A stretch of 64,000 bases of DNA, from the NCBI RefSeq assembly GCF_001613325.1, contig NZ_BDCD01000006.1, positions 95,782 to 159,781 of the forward strand, given 5' to 3'. The translations under genes and the position numbers were made by a program. This document shows, in pieces, positions 33,286 to 43,241 of the stretch. Below the pieces are notes generated by a model that had not been told where the DNA came from, did no database searches, and was given only the letters and a program-made list of their open reading frames with translations. Within the stretch, counting starts at the first letter, position 1, and every line of letters starts with the position of its first letter. This stretch comes from Nocardia yamanashiensis NBRC 100130. GTDB lineage: Bacteria > Actinomycetota > Actinomycetes > Mycobacteriales > Mycobacteriaceae.

Positions 33286-34053
33286 CTAGCTCGGACGCCC
33301 GACCTCGTAGGTGCCGTCGTCCTTGGTCACCTTGATGGTCACCTTCTTGCTCTCGCCACCTACCTTGAGCTGGCATTCGAAGGTCGCGTCCACCTTGACC
33401 TTCTGCCCGGACGGGCAGCTGACGTCCTGCACGTCCTCGATGCCGTAGGAGTCCTTGAGTACCTTCTGTACCCCGGTCGCCACGGCCTTGTTGTCGAGCT
33501 TGTCGGTGGCGGTCAGGAACAGCACCCCGGCGATGATGCCGCCCAGCACCACCAGCAGCACCGCGACGCCGCCGATGATCAGGCCGGTCTTCTTCTTGCC
33601 GCCGGGCTGCTGCGGCTGCGGCCACTGCTGGCCCGGCTGCCCGGTCTGCTGGTTCCAGTCCGGCTGGCCCTGCTGCGGCCACTGCGGCTGACTCTGCCCC
33701 CAGGTCTGCGCGCCGGGCTGCACCTGCGGCTGCGGCTGGCTCTGATTCCAGTCCTGCTGCCCGGGCTGGCCCTGCTGGGGCCACTGCGGCTGGCTCTGTC
33801 CCCACTGCGGCTGGCCCTGGACCGGCTGCTGCGGCTGGCTCTGCCCCCACGGCTGCTGGCCCGGTACGGGCTGGCCCTGCTGCGGGTCGCCCCACTGCGC
33901 GGTCGGCGGCGCCGGCTGCTGCGGCTGTCCACCCCACTGCTGACCCGGAACAGCACCGCCGGGCGCGGGCTGGCCGCCGCCCCACTGCTGCGTCGGATCG
34001 TTGCGTCCCTCCCCTGTGCCAGGGGCGTCGTTCGGTCCGTACGGGCCGCTCAT
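33286..34053 (-). CDS. DUF4333 membrane protein with Gln/Pro-rich cytoplasmic region
   Basis: About 255 residues. The N-terminal 155 residues are low complexity, with repeats of the form WGQSQPQWPQQGQP and many Gln, Pro, Gly and Trp. A single helix (TGLIIGGVAVLLVVLGGIIAGVLFL) follows KKK. The outside domain of about 75 residues matches DUF4333, with two cysteines (VSCPSGQKV..FECQLKV). It sits where mycobacteria have Rv2091c, downstream of helY. The start ATG 34053 matches the conserved MSGPYGP opening. Role unknown; envelope association is likely. Confidence 0.87.
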   Translation of the reverse strand: MSGPYGPNDAPGTGEGRNDPTQQWGGGQPAPGGAVPGQQWGGQPQQPAPPTAQWGDPQQGQPVPGQQPWGQSQPQQPVQGQPQWGQSQPQWPQQGQPGQQDWNQSQPQPQVQPGAQTWGQSQPQWPQQGQPDWNQQTGQPGQQWPQPQQPGGKKKTGLIIGGVAVLLVVLGGIIAGVLFLTATDKLDNKAVATGVQKVLKDSYGIEDVQDVSCPSGQKVKVDATFECQLKVGGESKKVTIKVTKDDGTYEVGRPS

Positions 34054-34168
34054 TTGCTTGCCTCCATCGCAATTCCGTTGCACAACACGCTAGCCCCCCG
34101 AGCGGGAACACGCTCGTGAACCCACCGCGGTCGCCTACGTTCAGGAAATCAAATCACAGTCGCCCAGG

Positions 34169-36865
34169 CTAGGCGGCGTCCACCGCCACGACACCCCGCC
34201 GGATGGCGCGCACGGCCTTGGCCGCGGTGGCGGCGACCTCCTCGTCGTCGGCGGTGGAGTGGATCTGGTCGAGCAGATCGATCACCTGACGGCACCATCG
34301 TACGAAATCGCCTGCCGACAAGGAGTTTCCGCGATCGCCGCTGGCCAGCAGGGCGTCGGCGAGGTCACCGCCGGCGGCCCAGGTGTGCACGCCGGAGATG
34401 AAACCCAGGTCCGGTTCGCGGGTCGGTTGCAATCGGTGTTTGGCTTCGTCCGAACGCAATTGGCTCCAGACGCCGATGGTGGCGTCCACGGCGCGGCGAA
34501 TCGGTGCGGTCGGTCCGGACGCGCCGAGATAACCGCCCTCCTGCCGGGATTCGTAGACCAGGATCGACACCACGGCCGCGAGCTCGGCCGGGCCCAGACC
34601 CCGCCACAGGCCCTGGCGCAGGCTTTCGGCCACGACCAGGTCGGCTTCGGCGTAGATGCGCGCCAGCCGCCGCCCGTCCGCGGTCACCTCACCGTCGGCG
34701 ACATAGCCGCGTTCCTGCAGCAGCCCGAGAATGCGATCGAAGGTGCGGGCCAGGGAGTTGGTGGTGGCCGCGACCTGCTGGCGCATGGATTCGGTTTCCC
34801 GGTCCACCCGGTTGTAGCGTTCGCCGATGCGCGCCAGCTGTTCCCGGTCCGGGCGCGAGTGCGCCGGATGGTTGCGCAGCGCGCGCCGCAGCGCCTGCAG
34901 TTCGTGATCGTCGGCCGCCCGCGACTTGGGCCCGCCGCCGCGTCCGCGCCGGGGCACGCTGATCCCGCTGCTGCGCAGCGCCGAGGCCAGGTCCCGGCGC
35001 ACGCGCGCGGTGCGGTGATCGACGTGCTTGGGCAGCCGCAGTTTGCCCAATGCCTGTGCGGGCGTGGGGAAATCGGCGGCCGATACCCGGCCCGCCCACT
35101 TGTCCTCGGTCAGCACCAGCGGTCGCGGATCGCCCGGGGTCATATCGGGTTCGAGCACCACGGCCAGGCCCTGGCGTCGTCCGGACGGAATCGCCACCAC
35201 GTCACCGCGCCGCAGCGAGCTCAGTGCCGACACCGCGGCCTGCCGCCGATCGGTGCGGCCCTGGCGTTCGATGCTGCGTTCCCGCTCGCGGATGCGTTCA
35301 CGCAACTGGATGTATTCGAAGAAGCTCTCATCACCCAACTGCGAGCGCAGTTTCCGCATCTGCGCCTCGTTGCGTTCGATGCCGCGCACCAACCCGACCA
35401 CCGACCGGTCGGCCTGGAACTGGGCGAAGGACCGCTCCAGCAGCGCCCGCGATTCCGCCGCGCCCATGCGATCGACCAGATTGATCGACATGTTGTAGCC
35501 GGGCCGGAACGAACTGCGCAGCGGATAGGTTCGGGTGGAGGCCAGACCGGCCACCGCGCTGGTGTCCACCTCCGGCTGCCACAGCACCACCGCGTGCCCC
35601 TCGACATCGATGCCGCGCCGCCCCGCACGCCCGGTGAGCTGCGTGTACTCCCCCGGCGTCAGTTCGGCGTGACTCTCGCCGTTGAACTTGACCAGGCGCT
35701 CGAGCACCACGGTCCGCGCGGGCATGTTGATGCCCAATGCCAGTGTCTCGGTGGCGAATACGGCCCGCACCAGGCCCTTGACGAACAGCTCCTCCACGGT
35801 GTGCCGGAAGGCCGGCAGCATGCCCGCGTGATGCGCCGCGAACCCGCGATGCAGCGCCTCACGCCACTCCCAGTACCCGAGCACCTCGAGATCGCTGCGC
35901 GGCAGATCCCCGGTGTGCTTCTCGATGATCGCGTCGACTTCCTCGCGGTCCTCCTCGCGCGAGAGGTCCAGCCGCGAGCGCACGCACTGCGCCAGCGCGC
36001 CATCGCAACCGGCCCGGCTGAAGATGAAGGTGATGGCCGGCAGCAGCCCGTCCTCGTCCAGCCGCGCGATCACCTCCGGCCGCGGGGTGGGCCGGTACAT
36101 GCGCCGCCCGCCGCCGCGACCGCGCCCGGGCACGCCCCAGTTCTCCATCCGGTCAACGGCTTCGCGCTGTTTGATGAACCGGACGAGGTCCTGGTCCACC
36201 ACCACTTTGGCGTCACTGGACTTGGGATCGAACAGGTCGAACATGCGCCGCCCGACCATGACGTGCTGCCACAGCGGCACCGGCCGGGTCTCGTCCACGA
36301 TGACCGCGGTATCGCCGCGCACGGTTTCCATCCAGGCGCCGAATTCCTCGGCGTTGGAGACGGTCGCCGACAGGCTGACCAGGCGCACCTCCGGCGGCAG
36401 GTGCAGGATGACTTCCTCCCACACCGCGCCGCGGAAGCGGTCCGCGAGGTAGTGCACCTCGTCCATCACCACGTACGAAAGGCCCTGCAGCGCATCCGAG
36501 CTCGCGTAGAGCATATTGCGCAGCACCTCGGTGGTCATGACGACCACGGGCGCGTCCGGATTGATGGACTGGTCCCCGGTCAGCAGGCCGACGGTGTCGC
36601 GTCCGTAGCGCTCGGTCAGGTCCGCGAACTTCTGGTTCGACAGCGCCTTGATCGGCGTGGTGTAGAAGCACTTTCCGCCCGAGGCCAGGGCCATGTGGAC
36701 GGCGAATTCACCGACCACGGTCTTGCCCGCGCCGGTGGGCGCGCACACGAGCACGCTGTGCCCGGCCTCGAGGGCTTCACACGACTGCTGCTGGAAGGGA
36801 TCCAGTGCGAATTTCAGTTCGGCGGCGAATGCCGCCAGTTCGCCAGTAAGCGACCTTGATGTCAC
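34169..36865 (-). CDS. helY: DEAD/DEAH-box helicase, Ski2/Mtr4-like (HelY)
   Basis: About 898 residues, close to mycobacterial HelY (906). It contains the Q-region FALDPFQQQSCEALEAG, Walker A CAPTGAGKTVVGEF, DEVH in VVMDEVHYLADRFRG, SAT in LVSLSATVSN and motif VI QLTGRAGRRGIDVEG. The C-terminal half carries the exosome/Ski2-type arch and DSHCT-like helical region (YGRVDRE-like and LLDQIHSTADDEE). It probably unwinds RNA in an ATP-dependent way. GTG 36865 follows the tatC stop by three bases, so it is in the tatA-tatC-helY unit. Confidence 0.95.
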   Translation of the reverse strand: MTSRSLTGELAAFAAELKFALDPFQQQSCEALEAGHSVLVCAPTGAGKTVVGEFAVHMALASGGKCFYTTPIKALSNQKFADLTERYGRDTVGLLTGDQSINPDAPVVVMTTEVLRNMLYASSDALQGLSYVVMDEVHYLADRFRGAVWEEVILHLPPEVRLVSLSATVSNAEEFGAWMETVRGDTAVIVDETRPVPLWQHVMVGRRMFDLFDPKSSDAKVVVDQDLVRFIKQREAVDRMENWGVPGRGRGGGRRMYRPTPRPEVIARLDEDGLLPAITFIFSRAGCDGALAQCVRSRLDLSREEDREEVDAIIEKHTGDLPRSDLEVLGYWEWREALHRGFAAHHAGMLPAFRHTVEELFVKGLVRAVFATETLALGINMPARTVVLERLVKFNGESHAELTPGEYTQLTGRAGRRGIDVEGHAVVLWQPEVDTSAVAGLASTRTYPLRSSFRPGYNMSINLVDRMGAAESRALLERSFAQFQADRSVVGLVRGIERNEAQMRKLRSQLGDESFFEYIQLRERIRERERSIERQGRTDRRQAAVSALSSLRRGDVVAIPSGRRQGLAVVLEPDMTPGDPRPLVLTEDKWAGRVSAADFPTPAQALGKLRLPKHVDHRTARVRRDLASALRSSGISVPRRGRGGGPKSRAADDHELQALRRALRNHPAHSRPDREQLARIGERYNRVDRETESMRQQVAATTNSLARTFDRILGLLQERGYVADGEVTADGRRLARIYAEADLVVAESLRQGLWRGLGPAELAAVVSILVYESRQEGGYLGASGPTAPIRRAVDATIGVWSQLRSDEAKHRLQPTREPDLGFISGVHTWAAGGDLADALLASGDRGNSLSAGDFVRWCRQVIDLLDQIHSTADDEEVAATAAKAVRAIRRGVVAVDAA

Positions 36866-36868
36866 TTG

Positions 36869-37852
36869 TCAGAGCGTATCGGAGTAGTCCGACGTGGATC
36901 GCGTGGTTTTCTCCGGCGATGTCGCGGGTGTCGTCGCGCCGACCGGCTCGGGAGCCTCGACCGGCGCGACGCCCTCGACGCCGGAGGTATCGCTCAGCGG
37001 CGAGGCCTCGTCGTCCGAGAGTTTGCTCCAGTCCTCGTTCAGCTTCGCCTTGCGCTTGTCGTTGATCCGGGCGATCTGCACCGCGACCTCGAACAGCACG
37101 GTCAGGGCCAGTGCCAGCGCCAGCATGGAGAACGGATCCTGCGGGGTCACGATGGCCGCGAACACGAACAGGCCGAAGATCAGGCCGCGCCGCCATTTGG
37201 TGAGGCGTTCGTAGGTGAGCACGCCCACGAAGTTCAAACCCACGATGATCAAAGGCGTTTCGAAGCTGACGCCGAAGATGATCAGCAGCTGGATGATGAA
37301 ACCGAAGTATTGCGAACCGCTCAAGGCGGTGATCTGCACGTTGTTGCCGATGGTCATCAGGAACGCCAGCGCGTGCGAGACGATGAAGTACGCCAGCACC
37401 GCGCCCGCGACGAACAGCGCGGCGGCGGCGGTCACGAAGGACACCGCGTACTTGCGTTCCTTGGCGTACAGGCCCGGGGTGATGAACGCCCACAGCTGAT
37501 ACAGCCAGATCGGGCAGGCCAGCACCACACCCGCGGTGACGCCGACCTTCAAGCGCAGCATGAACTGCTCGAACGGCGCGGTGGCCAGCAATCGGCAGGC
37601 GCCGTCGGGGCTGAGCGCGGCGCGCGAGGACGCGGGCAGCTCACAGTACGGTCCGGTCAGGATGTCGCCGAGCGCGGTGATGCCGAACAGCGAATGCGAA
37701 TACCAGTAGAAGCCCAGGAGCGTGGTGACCGCGATGGCCGCCAGCGCGATGAGCAGCCGGGTCCGGAGCTCGGCCAGATGCTCGACCAACGACATGGTGC
37801 CGTCGGGATTGGTTCGCCGCTTGCTGCGTCGCGGATCGAACGGAATACGCAT
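36869..37852 (-). CDS. tatC: Twin-arginine translocase subunit TatC
   Basis: About 327 residues with six helices. The hallmark N-terminal [15 protein letters not shown], the FxxxLK region ([15 protein letters not shown]), [16 protein letters not shown] and [19 protein letters not shown] (with the conserved Glu) are present. It binds twin-arginine signal peptides with TatB. The C-terminal 75 residues form a long charged cytoplasmic tail rich in Asp, Glu, Ser and Thr, longer than in E. coli TatC. Cotranscribed with tatA upstream and helY downstream. Confidence 0.96.
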   Translation of the reverse strand: MRIPFDPRRSKRRTNPDGTMSLVEHLAELRTRLLIALAAIAVTTLLGFYWYSHSLFGITALGDILTGPYCELPASSRAALSPDGACRLLATAPFEQFMLRLKVGVTAGVVLACPIWLYQLWAFITPGLYAKERKYAVSFVTAAAALFVAGAVLAYFIVSHALAFLMTIGNNVQITALSGSQYFGFIIQLLIIFGVSFETPLIIVGLNFVGVLTYERLTKWRRGLIFGLFVFAAIVTPQDPFSMLALALALTVLFEVAVQIARINDKRKAKLNEDWSKLSDDEASPLSDTSGVEGVAPVEAPEPVGATTPATSPEKTTRSTSDYSDTL

Positions 37853-37945
37853 GTAAGTGCTGCCTCGCTGCGAGTGAACGCCCCGGACCTGGACAAAAAG
37901 CTATCCCGGGATGAACATGCGCTCACCCCGGCACCGTGGCCTGGA

Positions 37946-38215
37946 TCAGGCCTGCTGCTGGTCGCCCTGCGGCTTGGTGAGGTTCGCGGCCGGCGCGGCG
38001 GCCTGCGCCTGCGGCAGCTGTGCCTGCGGCTGTGGGGCCGCGGCGGGGGCGGCTTCCTCGGCCTTGCCCTCGGTCTGCATCTGGTTCATTTCGCTCTTGA
38101 AGATGCGCAACGACCGGCCGAGGCCACGGGCGGCGTCGGGCATCCGCTTGGCGCCGAAGAACAGCAAGAAGACCAGCGCGACGATCAGCAGATGTGTGGG
38201 ACTGAGCGAGCCCAT
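37946..38215 (-). CDS. tatA: Sec-independent translocase subunit TatA
   Basis: About 89 residues. One membrane helix (LIVALVFLLFFGAKRMPDAARGLGRSLRIF) leads via the FG hinge to an amphipathic helix, then a Gln/Ala/Pro-rich tail. It oligomerises to form the Tat pore. An SD (GGAGG) precedes ATG. 93 bp separates it from tatC. Confidence 0.95.
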   Translation of the reverse strand: MGSLSPTHLLIVALVFLLFFGAKRMPDAARGLGRSLRIFKSEMNQMQTEGKAEEAAPAAAPQPQAQLPQAQAAAPAANLTKPQGDQQQA

Positions 38216-38322
38216 CGTTTCCTACCTCCAAAGAATGTGGTGTTTCAGATGCTACCGGACATGCATATGACGGCTGCACCCGTCAAGTAGTCGGGGCGCT
38301 CGCGTGAACGCCCGGTGAACGA

Positions 38323-39324
38323 CTAACTCGCCGCGGCCGCGGTCAGTTCCGCCAGCAACTCCGCGCCCGACCAGGTGCGACGGTCGCCATCCTCCGCCCG
38401 GTGCACGAGTTCGATCAACCTGCGGTTCACCGGCGTGGGTATGCCGACCATGGTGCCGAGGCTCACGATCTCGCCGCAGAGCCAGGCGATCTCGGTTTTG
38501 CGGCCGGCGGCCAGATCGTCGGCCATGGACGAGCGGGCCACCGGATCGATGGCCAGCACCTTGCCGGCAACCCGTTGGAAGAGGCCGTCGGGGAAGGTGA
38601 GCAGGCGGGCCATCAGTTCGGGCGGCAGCGGGGTGAGCCGGGCCGGGCGGATGCGGGCGTGATCCATGGCGATCAGGGCCTCGCGCTGGGTCAAGGCCAG
38701 GCAGCGGCGATAGTCGCGATTGCCCAGCTCCTCGCGCAGCGGGCGGCCCGACAGCGCGTTGATCGGATTGTTGAGGTTGAGCAGCAGCTTGGCCCACTGC
38801 ACCGGCAGCAGGTCCGGGTAATGCTTGACCTCGAGGCCGGATGTGCCGAAGACCGGGGCGAATCGGTTCAGCACCGGGTCATCGGCGATGGCCACCCCGC
38901 CTGCGGTGCCGCGATGGAACCGGCCGCCGGAATGGTGCACGACATTGAACATGACCATGCCGGGCAGCACCACGCACGCGGGCAGCACCTCGCGGATCAC
39001 CGCGTCGTTGCCGATGCCGTTCTGCAGGCTGATCACCACGGTGCCGGGCTTCAGCAGGCCCGACAGCTGACGTGCCGCGGATTCGGTATCGGCCGACTTC
39101 ACCGCGATCAGCACCAGGTCGGCATCGCCGGAAGGTTCGGTGGCGGTACGGAATTGCCCCGCCTCGACCCGGATGTCATGGCCGTCGAGGTCGGTGAGCC
39201 GCAGGCCGTGGGCGGTGATCTCGTCGAGCATGCGGGGCCGGCCGACGAAGGTGACGTCCGCGCCGGCGGCCGCGAGCGATCCACCGACGTACACCCCGAT
39301 ACTGCCCGCGCCGAGCACCATCAC
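38323..39324 (-). CDS. 2-dehydropantoate 2-reductase family protein (PanE/ApbA)
   Basis: About 333 residues. It opens with VMVLGAGSIGVYVGGSLAAAGADVTFVGR (NADP motif GxGxxG). It has LVLIAVKSADTESAA, ISLQNGIGNDAVI and WAKLLLNLNNPINALSG with the catalytic Lys, and SSMADDLAAGRKTEIAWLCGEIV. The family converts ketopantoate to pantoate for CoA, although many actinobacterial copies act on other 2-keto acids. It starts eight bases after the pafC stop, at GTG 39324 or ATG 39321, so it lies in the paf operon, where mycobacteria have tatA directly. Confidence 0.88.
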   Translation of the reverse strand: MMVLGAGSIGVYVGGSLAAAGADVTFVGRPRMLDEITAHGLRLTDLDGHDIRVEAGQFRTATEPSGDADLVLIAVKSADTESAARQLSGLLKPGTVVISLQNGIGNDAVIREVLPACVVLPGMVMFNVVHHSGGRFHRGTAGGVAIADDPVLNRFAPVFGTSGLEVKHYPDLLPVQWAKLLLNLNNPINALSGRPLREELGNRDYRRCLALTQREALIAMDHARIRPARLTPLPPELMARLLTFPDGLFQRVAGKVLAIDPVARSSMADDLAAGRKTEIAWLCGEIVSLGTMVGIPTPVNRRLIELVHRAEDGDRRTWSGAELLAELTAAAAS

Positions 39325-39332
39325 GCGAAAGC

Positions 39333-40469
39333 TCAAGCGGGACCGACCTCCTCGAGCCCGGTCGGCGCGAGCGCGTCCGCGGCGTCCGGTTCGTGGGCCA
39401 GCGCGGCGTAGGCGGCCAGCGCGGCGCCCGAGCGCTCGCGGACGGCGCTGACCAGTTCGGGCGGTCCGAGTACGGTGACGCCGGAACCGAAGCCGAGCAG
39501 CAGGCGGGCCATCCAGTCGAGGGTGGCGAAGCGCATGGTGGCTTCGATGCTCTCGTCCGCGTGGGTGGTGACCTTGTGCATGGGGTACTGGTCGAGCACC
39601 CAGGCGTAGTCGGGGCGAATCAGCAAGCGCGCCAGCGGGACCGCGGGATCGTCGACGAACAGGTCCAGGGCGGAGGTCTCGTCGGCGGCGGCCTCGGCGG
39701 GCGGGCGCGCGGGTTCGTCGAGTTCGGTGGCCTCTTCGATGCGATCGAGGCGGAACAGGCGCACGCCTTCGGCTTCGCGGCACCAGGCGCGCAGGTAGGA
39801 GTTGTTGTCCACCAGCACGATCCGGATGGGATCCACCACGCGCTCGGAAACCACGTCGCGGCTGGCGGAGTAGTAGACCAGGCGCAGGGCGTGATCGCGC
39901 TCCAGGGCGGACCGGACGGTCGCCACGGCGGGGGCCTCGGTGGGGACCGGGACGGTGACGGCGTCGAATTCCAGTCCGGAGAAGGCGGATTCGATCTTCG
40001 CGATGGCCGACTGCGCGGCGCTCGGATCGACCATGCCGGGCAGGTCGGCGATGGACCGCAGCGCCACCAGCAGCGCGGTCGCCTCCAGGGAGGTCAGCCG
40101 CAACGGCCGGTCGATGCCCGCAGAGAAGGTGACCTCGATGCTCTCCTCGGAGAAGGACAGGTCGATCAGGTCACCGGGTCCGTAGCCCGGAAGCCCGCAC
40201 ATCCACAGCTGATTCAGGTCGGTCATCAGCTGTTTGGTGGTGACGCCCAGTTCGGCGGCGGCTTCGGCGGCCGAGATGCCCGGATTGGCCTGGAAGTACG
40301 GGATCATGTTCAGCAGCCGGGCCAGGCGGGTGGAGAGCCGGCTGCCGGCCGCCGCCGCATTGCCCCGGCGTTCCCGACCATCGGACGCGCGCGTCACGCT
40401 CTGCACATTACGGCGTTCCCGGGTGCCTCCGTGGTTACGCTCGCTGCCGCCTCCGGCCCCGTCGCTCAC
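39333..40469 (-). CDS. pafC: PafC, WYL-domain DNA-damage regulator
   Basis: About 378 residues. After an unusually long polar N-terminus of about 45 residues come a winged helix (LARLLNMIPYFQANPGISAAEAAAELGV) and a WYL domain (LRLVYYSASRDVVSERVVDPIRIVLVDNNSYLRAWC). With PafB it activates the LexA/RecA-independent mycobacterial DNA-damage response. The GTG start overlaps the pafB stop (GTGA). The mycobacterial protein has about 316 residues, so the extra N-terminus is odd, although coupling supports this start. Confidence 0.92.
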   Translation of the reverse strand: MSDGAGGGSERNHGGTRERRNVQSVTRASDGRERRGNAAAAGSRLSTRLARLLNMIPYFQANPGISAAEAAAELGVTTKQLMTDLNQLWMCGLPGYGPGDLIDLSFSEESIEVTFSAGIDRPLRLTSLEATALLVALRSIADLPGMVDPSAAQSAIAKIESAFSGLEFDAVTVPVPTEAPAVATVRSALERDHALRLVYYSASRDVVSERVVDPIRIVLVDNNSYLRAWCREAEGVRLFRLDRIEEATELDEPARPPAEAAADETSALDLFVDDPAVPLARLLIRPDYAWVLDQYPMHKVTTHADESIEATMRFATLDWMARLLLGFGSGVTVLGPPELVSAVRERSGAALAAYAALAHEPDAADALAPTGLEEVGPA

Positions 40470-41458
40470 GCCGACACCTCCGTCCGTTCCAGCACCGACT
40501 CGAGCCGGGCGATCACATTGTCGCGCAGGTCTTCCGGCGCGAGCACCAGGGCATCCGCGCCCAGACCGGTGATGAGGCGGGCCAGCCAATCGCGCGAGCG
40601 CACCGGCACTTCCACGATGGAGCCCTTGCGGCCACCGATCTCGCGCTCCTCCATGGTGGCGCCCAGACGGCGGATCTCCTGACCGCGCCCGTCGGCGACC
40701 CACACCGTGGCTGAACCGGTGATCGGGGCCTGCCCGGTCACCTCGGCGACGCGGGCGCGCACGTCCACGCCCTCGGGTTTGTGCACCACGTTGGCCGGGC
40801 CGTATTCGACGATCTCCTCGCCGATGCGCGAGACCCGGAAGACGCGTTCGGCCTGGCGCGCATTGTCGAAGCCGACCAGGTACCAGCGGCCGTGATGGGT
40901 GACCACACCCCAGGGCTGCACATCACGTTCGATGGGATCGCCGTGCGACTGCCGGTGCTGGAACTTCACCGCCCGGCCCGCGTCGATGGCGGCCAGCAGC
41001 TTGCCGAGGACGGGTTCGGAGCCACGGGTGCGCGCCGGCACCGCGGGCACCGAGGCCACCCCGGATTCGGGTTCCACATGGATGCCGGCCGCTTTCAGCT
41101 TGAGCAGCGCGCCTTCCGCGGCGGTCGCCAGCTCGGGCGATTCCCACAGCTGCACCGCGACCGCGACAGCGGCGGCTTCCTCGCTGGTCAGGTCGATATC
41201 GGGGAGTTCGTAGGAGTCCCGGTTGATCCGGTAGCCCTCCACGCTCGAATACCGGCTCACCGGGCCGATTTCCAGGGGTATGCCCAGATCGCGCAGCTCG
41301 TTCTTGTCGCGCTCGAACATGCGGCTGAACGCCTCGTCGCTCGCGGACTCCTCGTAACCCGCGACACTTTCCCGGATCCGCTCGGCGGTCAGGAACTGGC
41401 GGGTGGACAGCAGCGCGATAACCAGATTCATCAACCGCTCGACCTTGGATATCGCCAC
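40466..41458 (-). CDS. pafB: PafB, WYL-domain DNA-damage regulator
   Basis: About 330 residues, nearly the mycobacterial length (332). The N-terminal winged helix is ISKVERLMNLVIALLSTRQFLTAERIRE, with MFERDKNELRDLGIPLE. The WYL domain has AVKFQHRQSHGDPIERDVQPWGVVTHHGRWYLVGFD. It forms a heterodimer with PafC that senses DNA damage, probably through ssDNA bound by the WYL domain. GTG 41458 is chosen because it gives the family N-terminus. A hairpin at 41619 separates it from pafA, so pafBC probably has its own promoter in 41459-41618. Confidence 0.94.
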   Translation of the reverse strand: MAISKVERLMNLVIALLSTRQFLTAERIRESVAGYEESASDEAFSRMFERDKNELRDLGIPLEIGPVSRYSSVEGYRINRDSYELPDIDLTSEEAAAVAVAVQLWESPELATAAEGALLKLKAAGIHVEPESGVASVPAVPARTRGSEPVLGKLLAAIDAGRAVKFQHRQSHGDPIERDVQPWGVVTHHGRWYLVGFDNARQAERVFRVSRIGEEIVEYGPANVVHKPEGVDVRARVAEVTGQAPITGSATVWVADGRGQEIRRLGATMEEREIGGRKGSIVEVPVRSRDWLARLITGLGADALVLAPEDLRDNVIARLESVLERTEVSA

Positions 41459-41618
41459 CCGTAAGAGAGTAATGTCCCCGCCCCGCCGGTGTGGTACGGC
41501 GGGTCCCAAAATTCGCCGGACCCGGTTGCGCGGGACGTGAGCCGCGGTTCCCGCCGCAGGCTGGGGCCCGGCCGCCGCGCCGGCGATCGGCGGGGTCCCG
41601 GCCCCACCCCACATGCCA

Positions 41619-41650
41619 CGGGCCGCGAACCCGGGAGGATTCGCGGCCCG
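41619..41650 (-). terminator. Hairpin between pafA and pafB
   Basis: CGGGCCGCGAA and TTCGCGGCCCG form an 11-bp stem with a 10-nt loop, 54 bp beyond the pafA stop. It can terminate pafA transcription before pafB; no U-run follows. Confidence 0.6.
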
Positions 41651-41703
41651 CTGTGCACTCGGGATCGACGCGCAATCAGGTTGCGCTACACCGATGTTCG
41701 CGA

Positions 41704-43062
41704 CTACATGGAGGCGATGAGCCGGTCCACGCGCTCGTCGACCGAACGGAACGGGTCCTTGCACAGGACCGTGCGCTGCGCCTGATCGTTGAGCTTGAGG
41801 TGTACCCAGTCGACGGTGAAGTCGCGTCCGGCCTCCTGGGCGGCGGTGATGAAATCGCCGCGCAGCTTGGCCCGGGTGGTCTGCGGCGGCGTGGTGACCG
41901 CGGCATCGACCGCTTCGTCCTCGGTGACCCGCTTGGCCAGACCCTTGCGCTGCAGCAGGTCGAAGACGCCGCGGCCGCGCTTGATGTCGTGGTAGGCCAG
42001 ATCCAGCTGGGCGATCTTGGGATCGGACAGCTCCATGTTGTAGCGGTCCTGGTAGCGCTGGAACAGCTTGCGCTTGATGATCCAGTCGATCTCGGTGTCC
42101 ACCTTGGCGAAGTCCTGCGCCTCGACCGCGTCCAGGGTGCGGCCCCACAGGTCCACCACCGCGTCGACCTGCGGATCGCGATCGCGATTGTTCAGGTGCT
42201 CGACCGCGCGGGCGTAGTACTCGCGCTGGATGTCGAGGGCGCTGGCCTGCCGTCCGCCGGCCAGCCGCACCGGGCGGCGGCCGGTCAGATCGTGCGAGAC
42301 CTCGCGGATCGCCCGAATCGGGTTGTCCAGGGCGAAGTCCCGGAACGCCACGCCCGCCTCGATCATCTCGAGCACCAGCGAGGCCGTGCCCACCTTGAGC
42401 ATGGTGGTCGGCTCGGCCATGTTCGAGTCGCCGACGATGACGTGCAGGCGCCGGTACTTCTCGGCGTCGGCGTGCGGCTCGTCACGCGTATTGATGATCG
42501 GCCGGGACCGGGTGGTCGCCGAGGAGACGCCTTCCCAGATGTGCTCGGCCCGCTGCGAGAGGCAGAAGGTCGCCGCCTTGGGCGTCTGCAGCACCTTGCC
42601 GGCGCCGCAGATCAACTGCCGGGTCACCAGGAAGGGCAACAGCACATCGGAGATGCGGGAGAACTCACCGGCGCGCACCACGAGGAAGTTCTCGTGACAG
42701 CCGTAGGAGTTGCCCGCGGAGTCCGTGTTGTTCTTGAACAGGTAGATGTCGCCGCCGATACCCTCTTCGGCGAGACGCTGTTCGGCGTCGATGAGCAGAT
42801 CCTCGAGGACCCGCTCGCCCGCGCGGTCGTGCGTCACCAGCTGCACCAGGCTGTCGCACTCGGCCGTCGCGTACTCCGGATGGGAACCGACATCGAGGTA
42901 GAGCCGGGCGCCATTACGGAGGAACACGTTGGAACTACGGCCCCAAGAAACTACCCGGCGGAATAGATACCGGGCCACCTCGTCAGGACTCAACCGACGG
43001 TGACCGTGGAAGGTGCACGTCACCCCGAATTCGGTTTCGATCCCCATGATTCGTCGCTGCAC
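41704..43062 (-). CDS. pafA: Pup-protein ligase PafA
   Basis: About 452 residues, exactly the mycobacterial length, from GTG 43062 ([15 protein letters not shown]). The glutamine-synthetase-like ATP/Mg site includes Glu9 and the catalytic Asp57 in [54 protein letters not shown] and the C-terminal [17 protein letters not shown] are all conserved. PafA phosphorylates the Pup C-terminal Glu and links it to substrate lysines, marking proteins for the proteasome. The frame is open to 43131, but that extension has no support. Confidence 0.98.
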   Translation of the reverse strand: MQRRIMGIETEFGVTCTFHGHRRLSPDEVARYLFRRVVSWGRSSNVFLRNGARLYLDVGSHPEYATAECDSLVQLVTHDRAGERVLEDLLIDAEQRLAEEGIGGDIYLFKNNTDSAGNSYGCHENFLVVRAGEFSRISDVLLPFLVTRQLICGAGKVLQTPKAATFCLSQRAEHIWEGVSSATTRSRPIINTRDEPHADAEKYRRLHVIVGDSNMAEPTTMLKVGTASLVLEMIEAGVAFRDFALDNPIRAIREVSHDLTGRRPVRLAGGRQASALDIQREYYARAVEHLNNRDRDPQVDAVVDLWGRTLDAVEAQDFAKVDTEIDWIIKRKLFQRYQDRYNMELSDPKIAQLDLAYHDIKRGRGVFDLLQRKGLAKRVTEDEAVDAAVTTPPQTTRAKLRGDFITAAQEAGRDFTVDWVHLKLNDQAQRTVLCKDPFRSVDERVDRLIASM

Positions 43063-43190
43063 CCTATCGACATTACAGCGATGTTGTGTGCTACCAGGGT
43101 GTACTCGGACAGGTACTGCAAACGGGTTCACAACGATTTAGCACGGTCTGCAACCCGGCAGCACGCGCACGCAGCGAAAAAGCAAGGCCC

Positions 43191-43219
43191 CTTTGCACTC
43201 TCCCATTGAGAGTGCAAAG
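43191..43219 (-). terminator. Intrinsic terminator after the lipoprotein gene
   Basis: CTTTGCACTCTC and GAGAGTGCAAAG form a perfect 12-bp stem with loop CCATT. On the minus strand it starts 22 bp after the lipoprotein stop and is followed by a T-run (CTTTTTCGC). Transcription of the lipoprotein gene should stop before pafA. Confidence 0.8.
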
Positions 43220-43241
43220 AAAATCGTCCCGAATAGCGGGA

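Noticed and set aside
34259..36859. An 866-codon frame antisense to helY
   Set aside because: Antisense shadow of a highly conserved helicase with all motifs on the minus strand.
37853..37945. Possible separate promoter between tatA and tatC
   Set aside because: The gap holds no clear -10/-35 pair or terminator; cotranscription is simpler.
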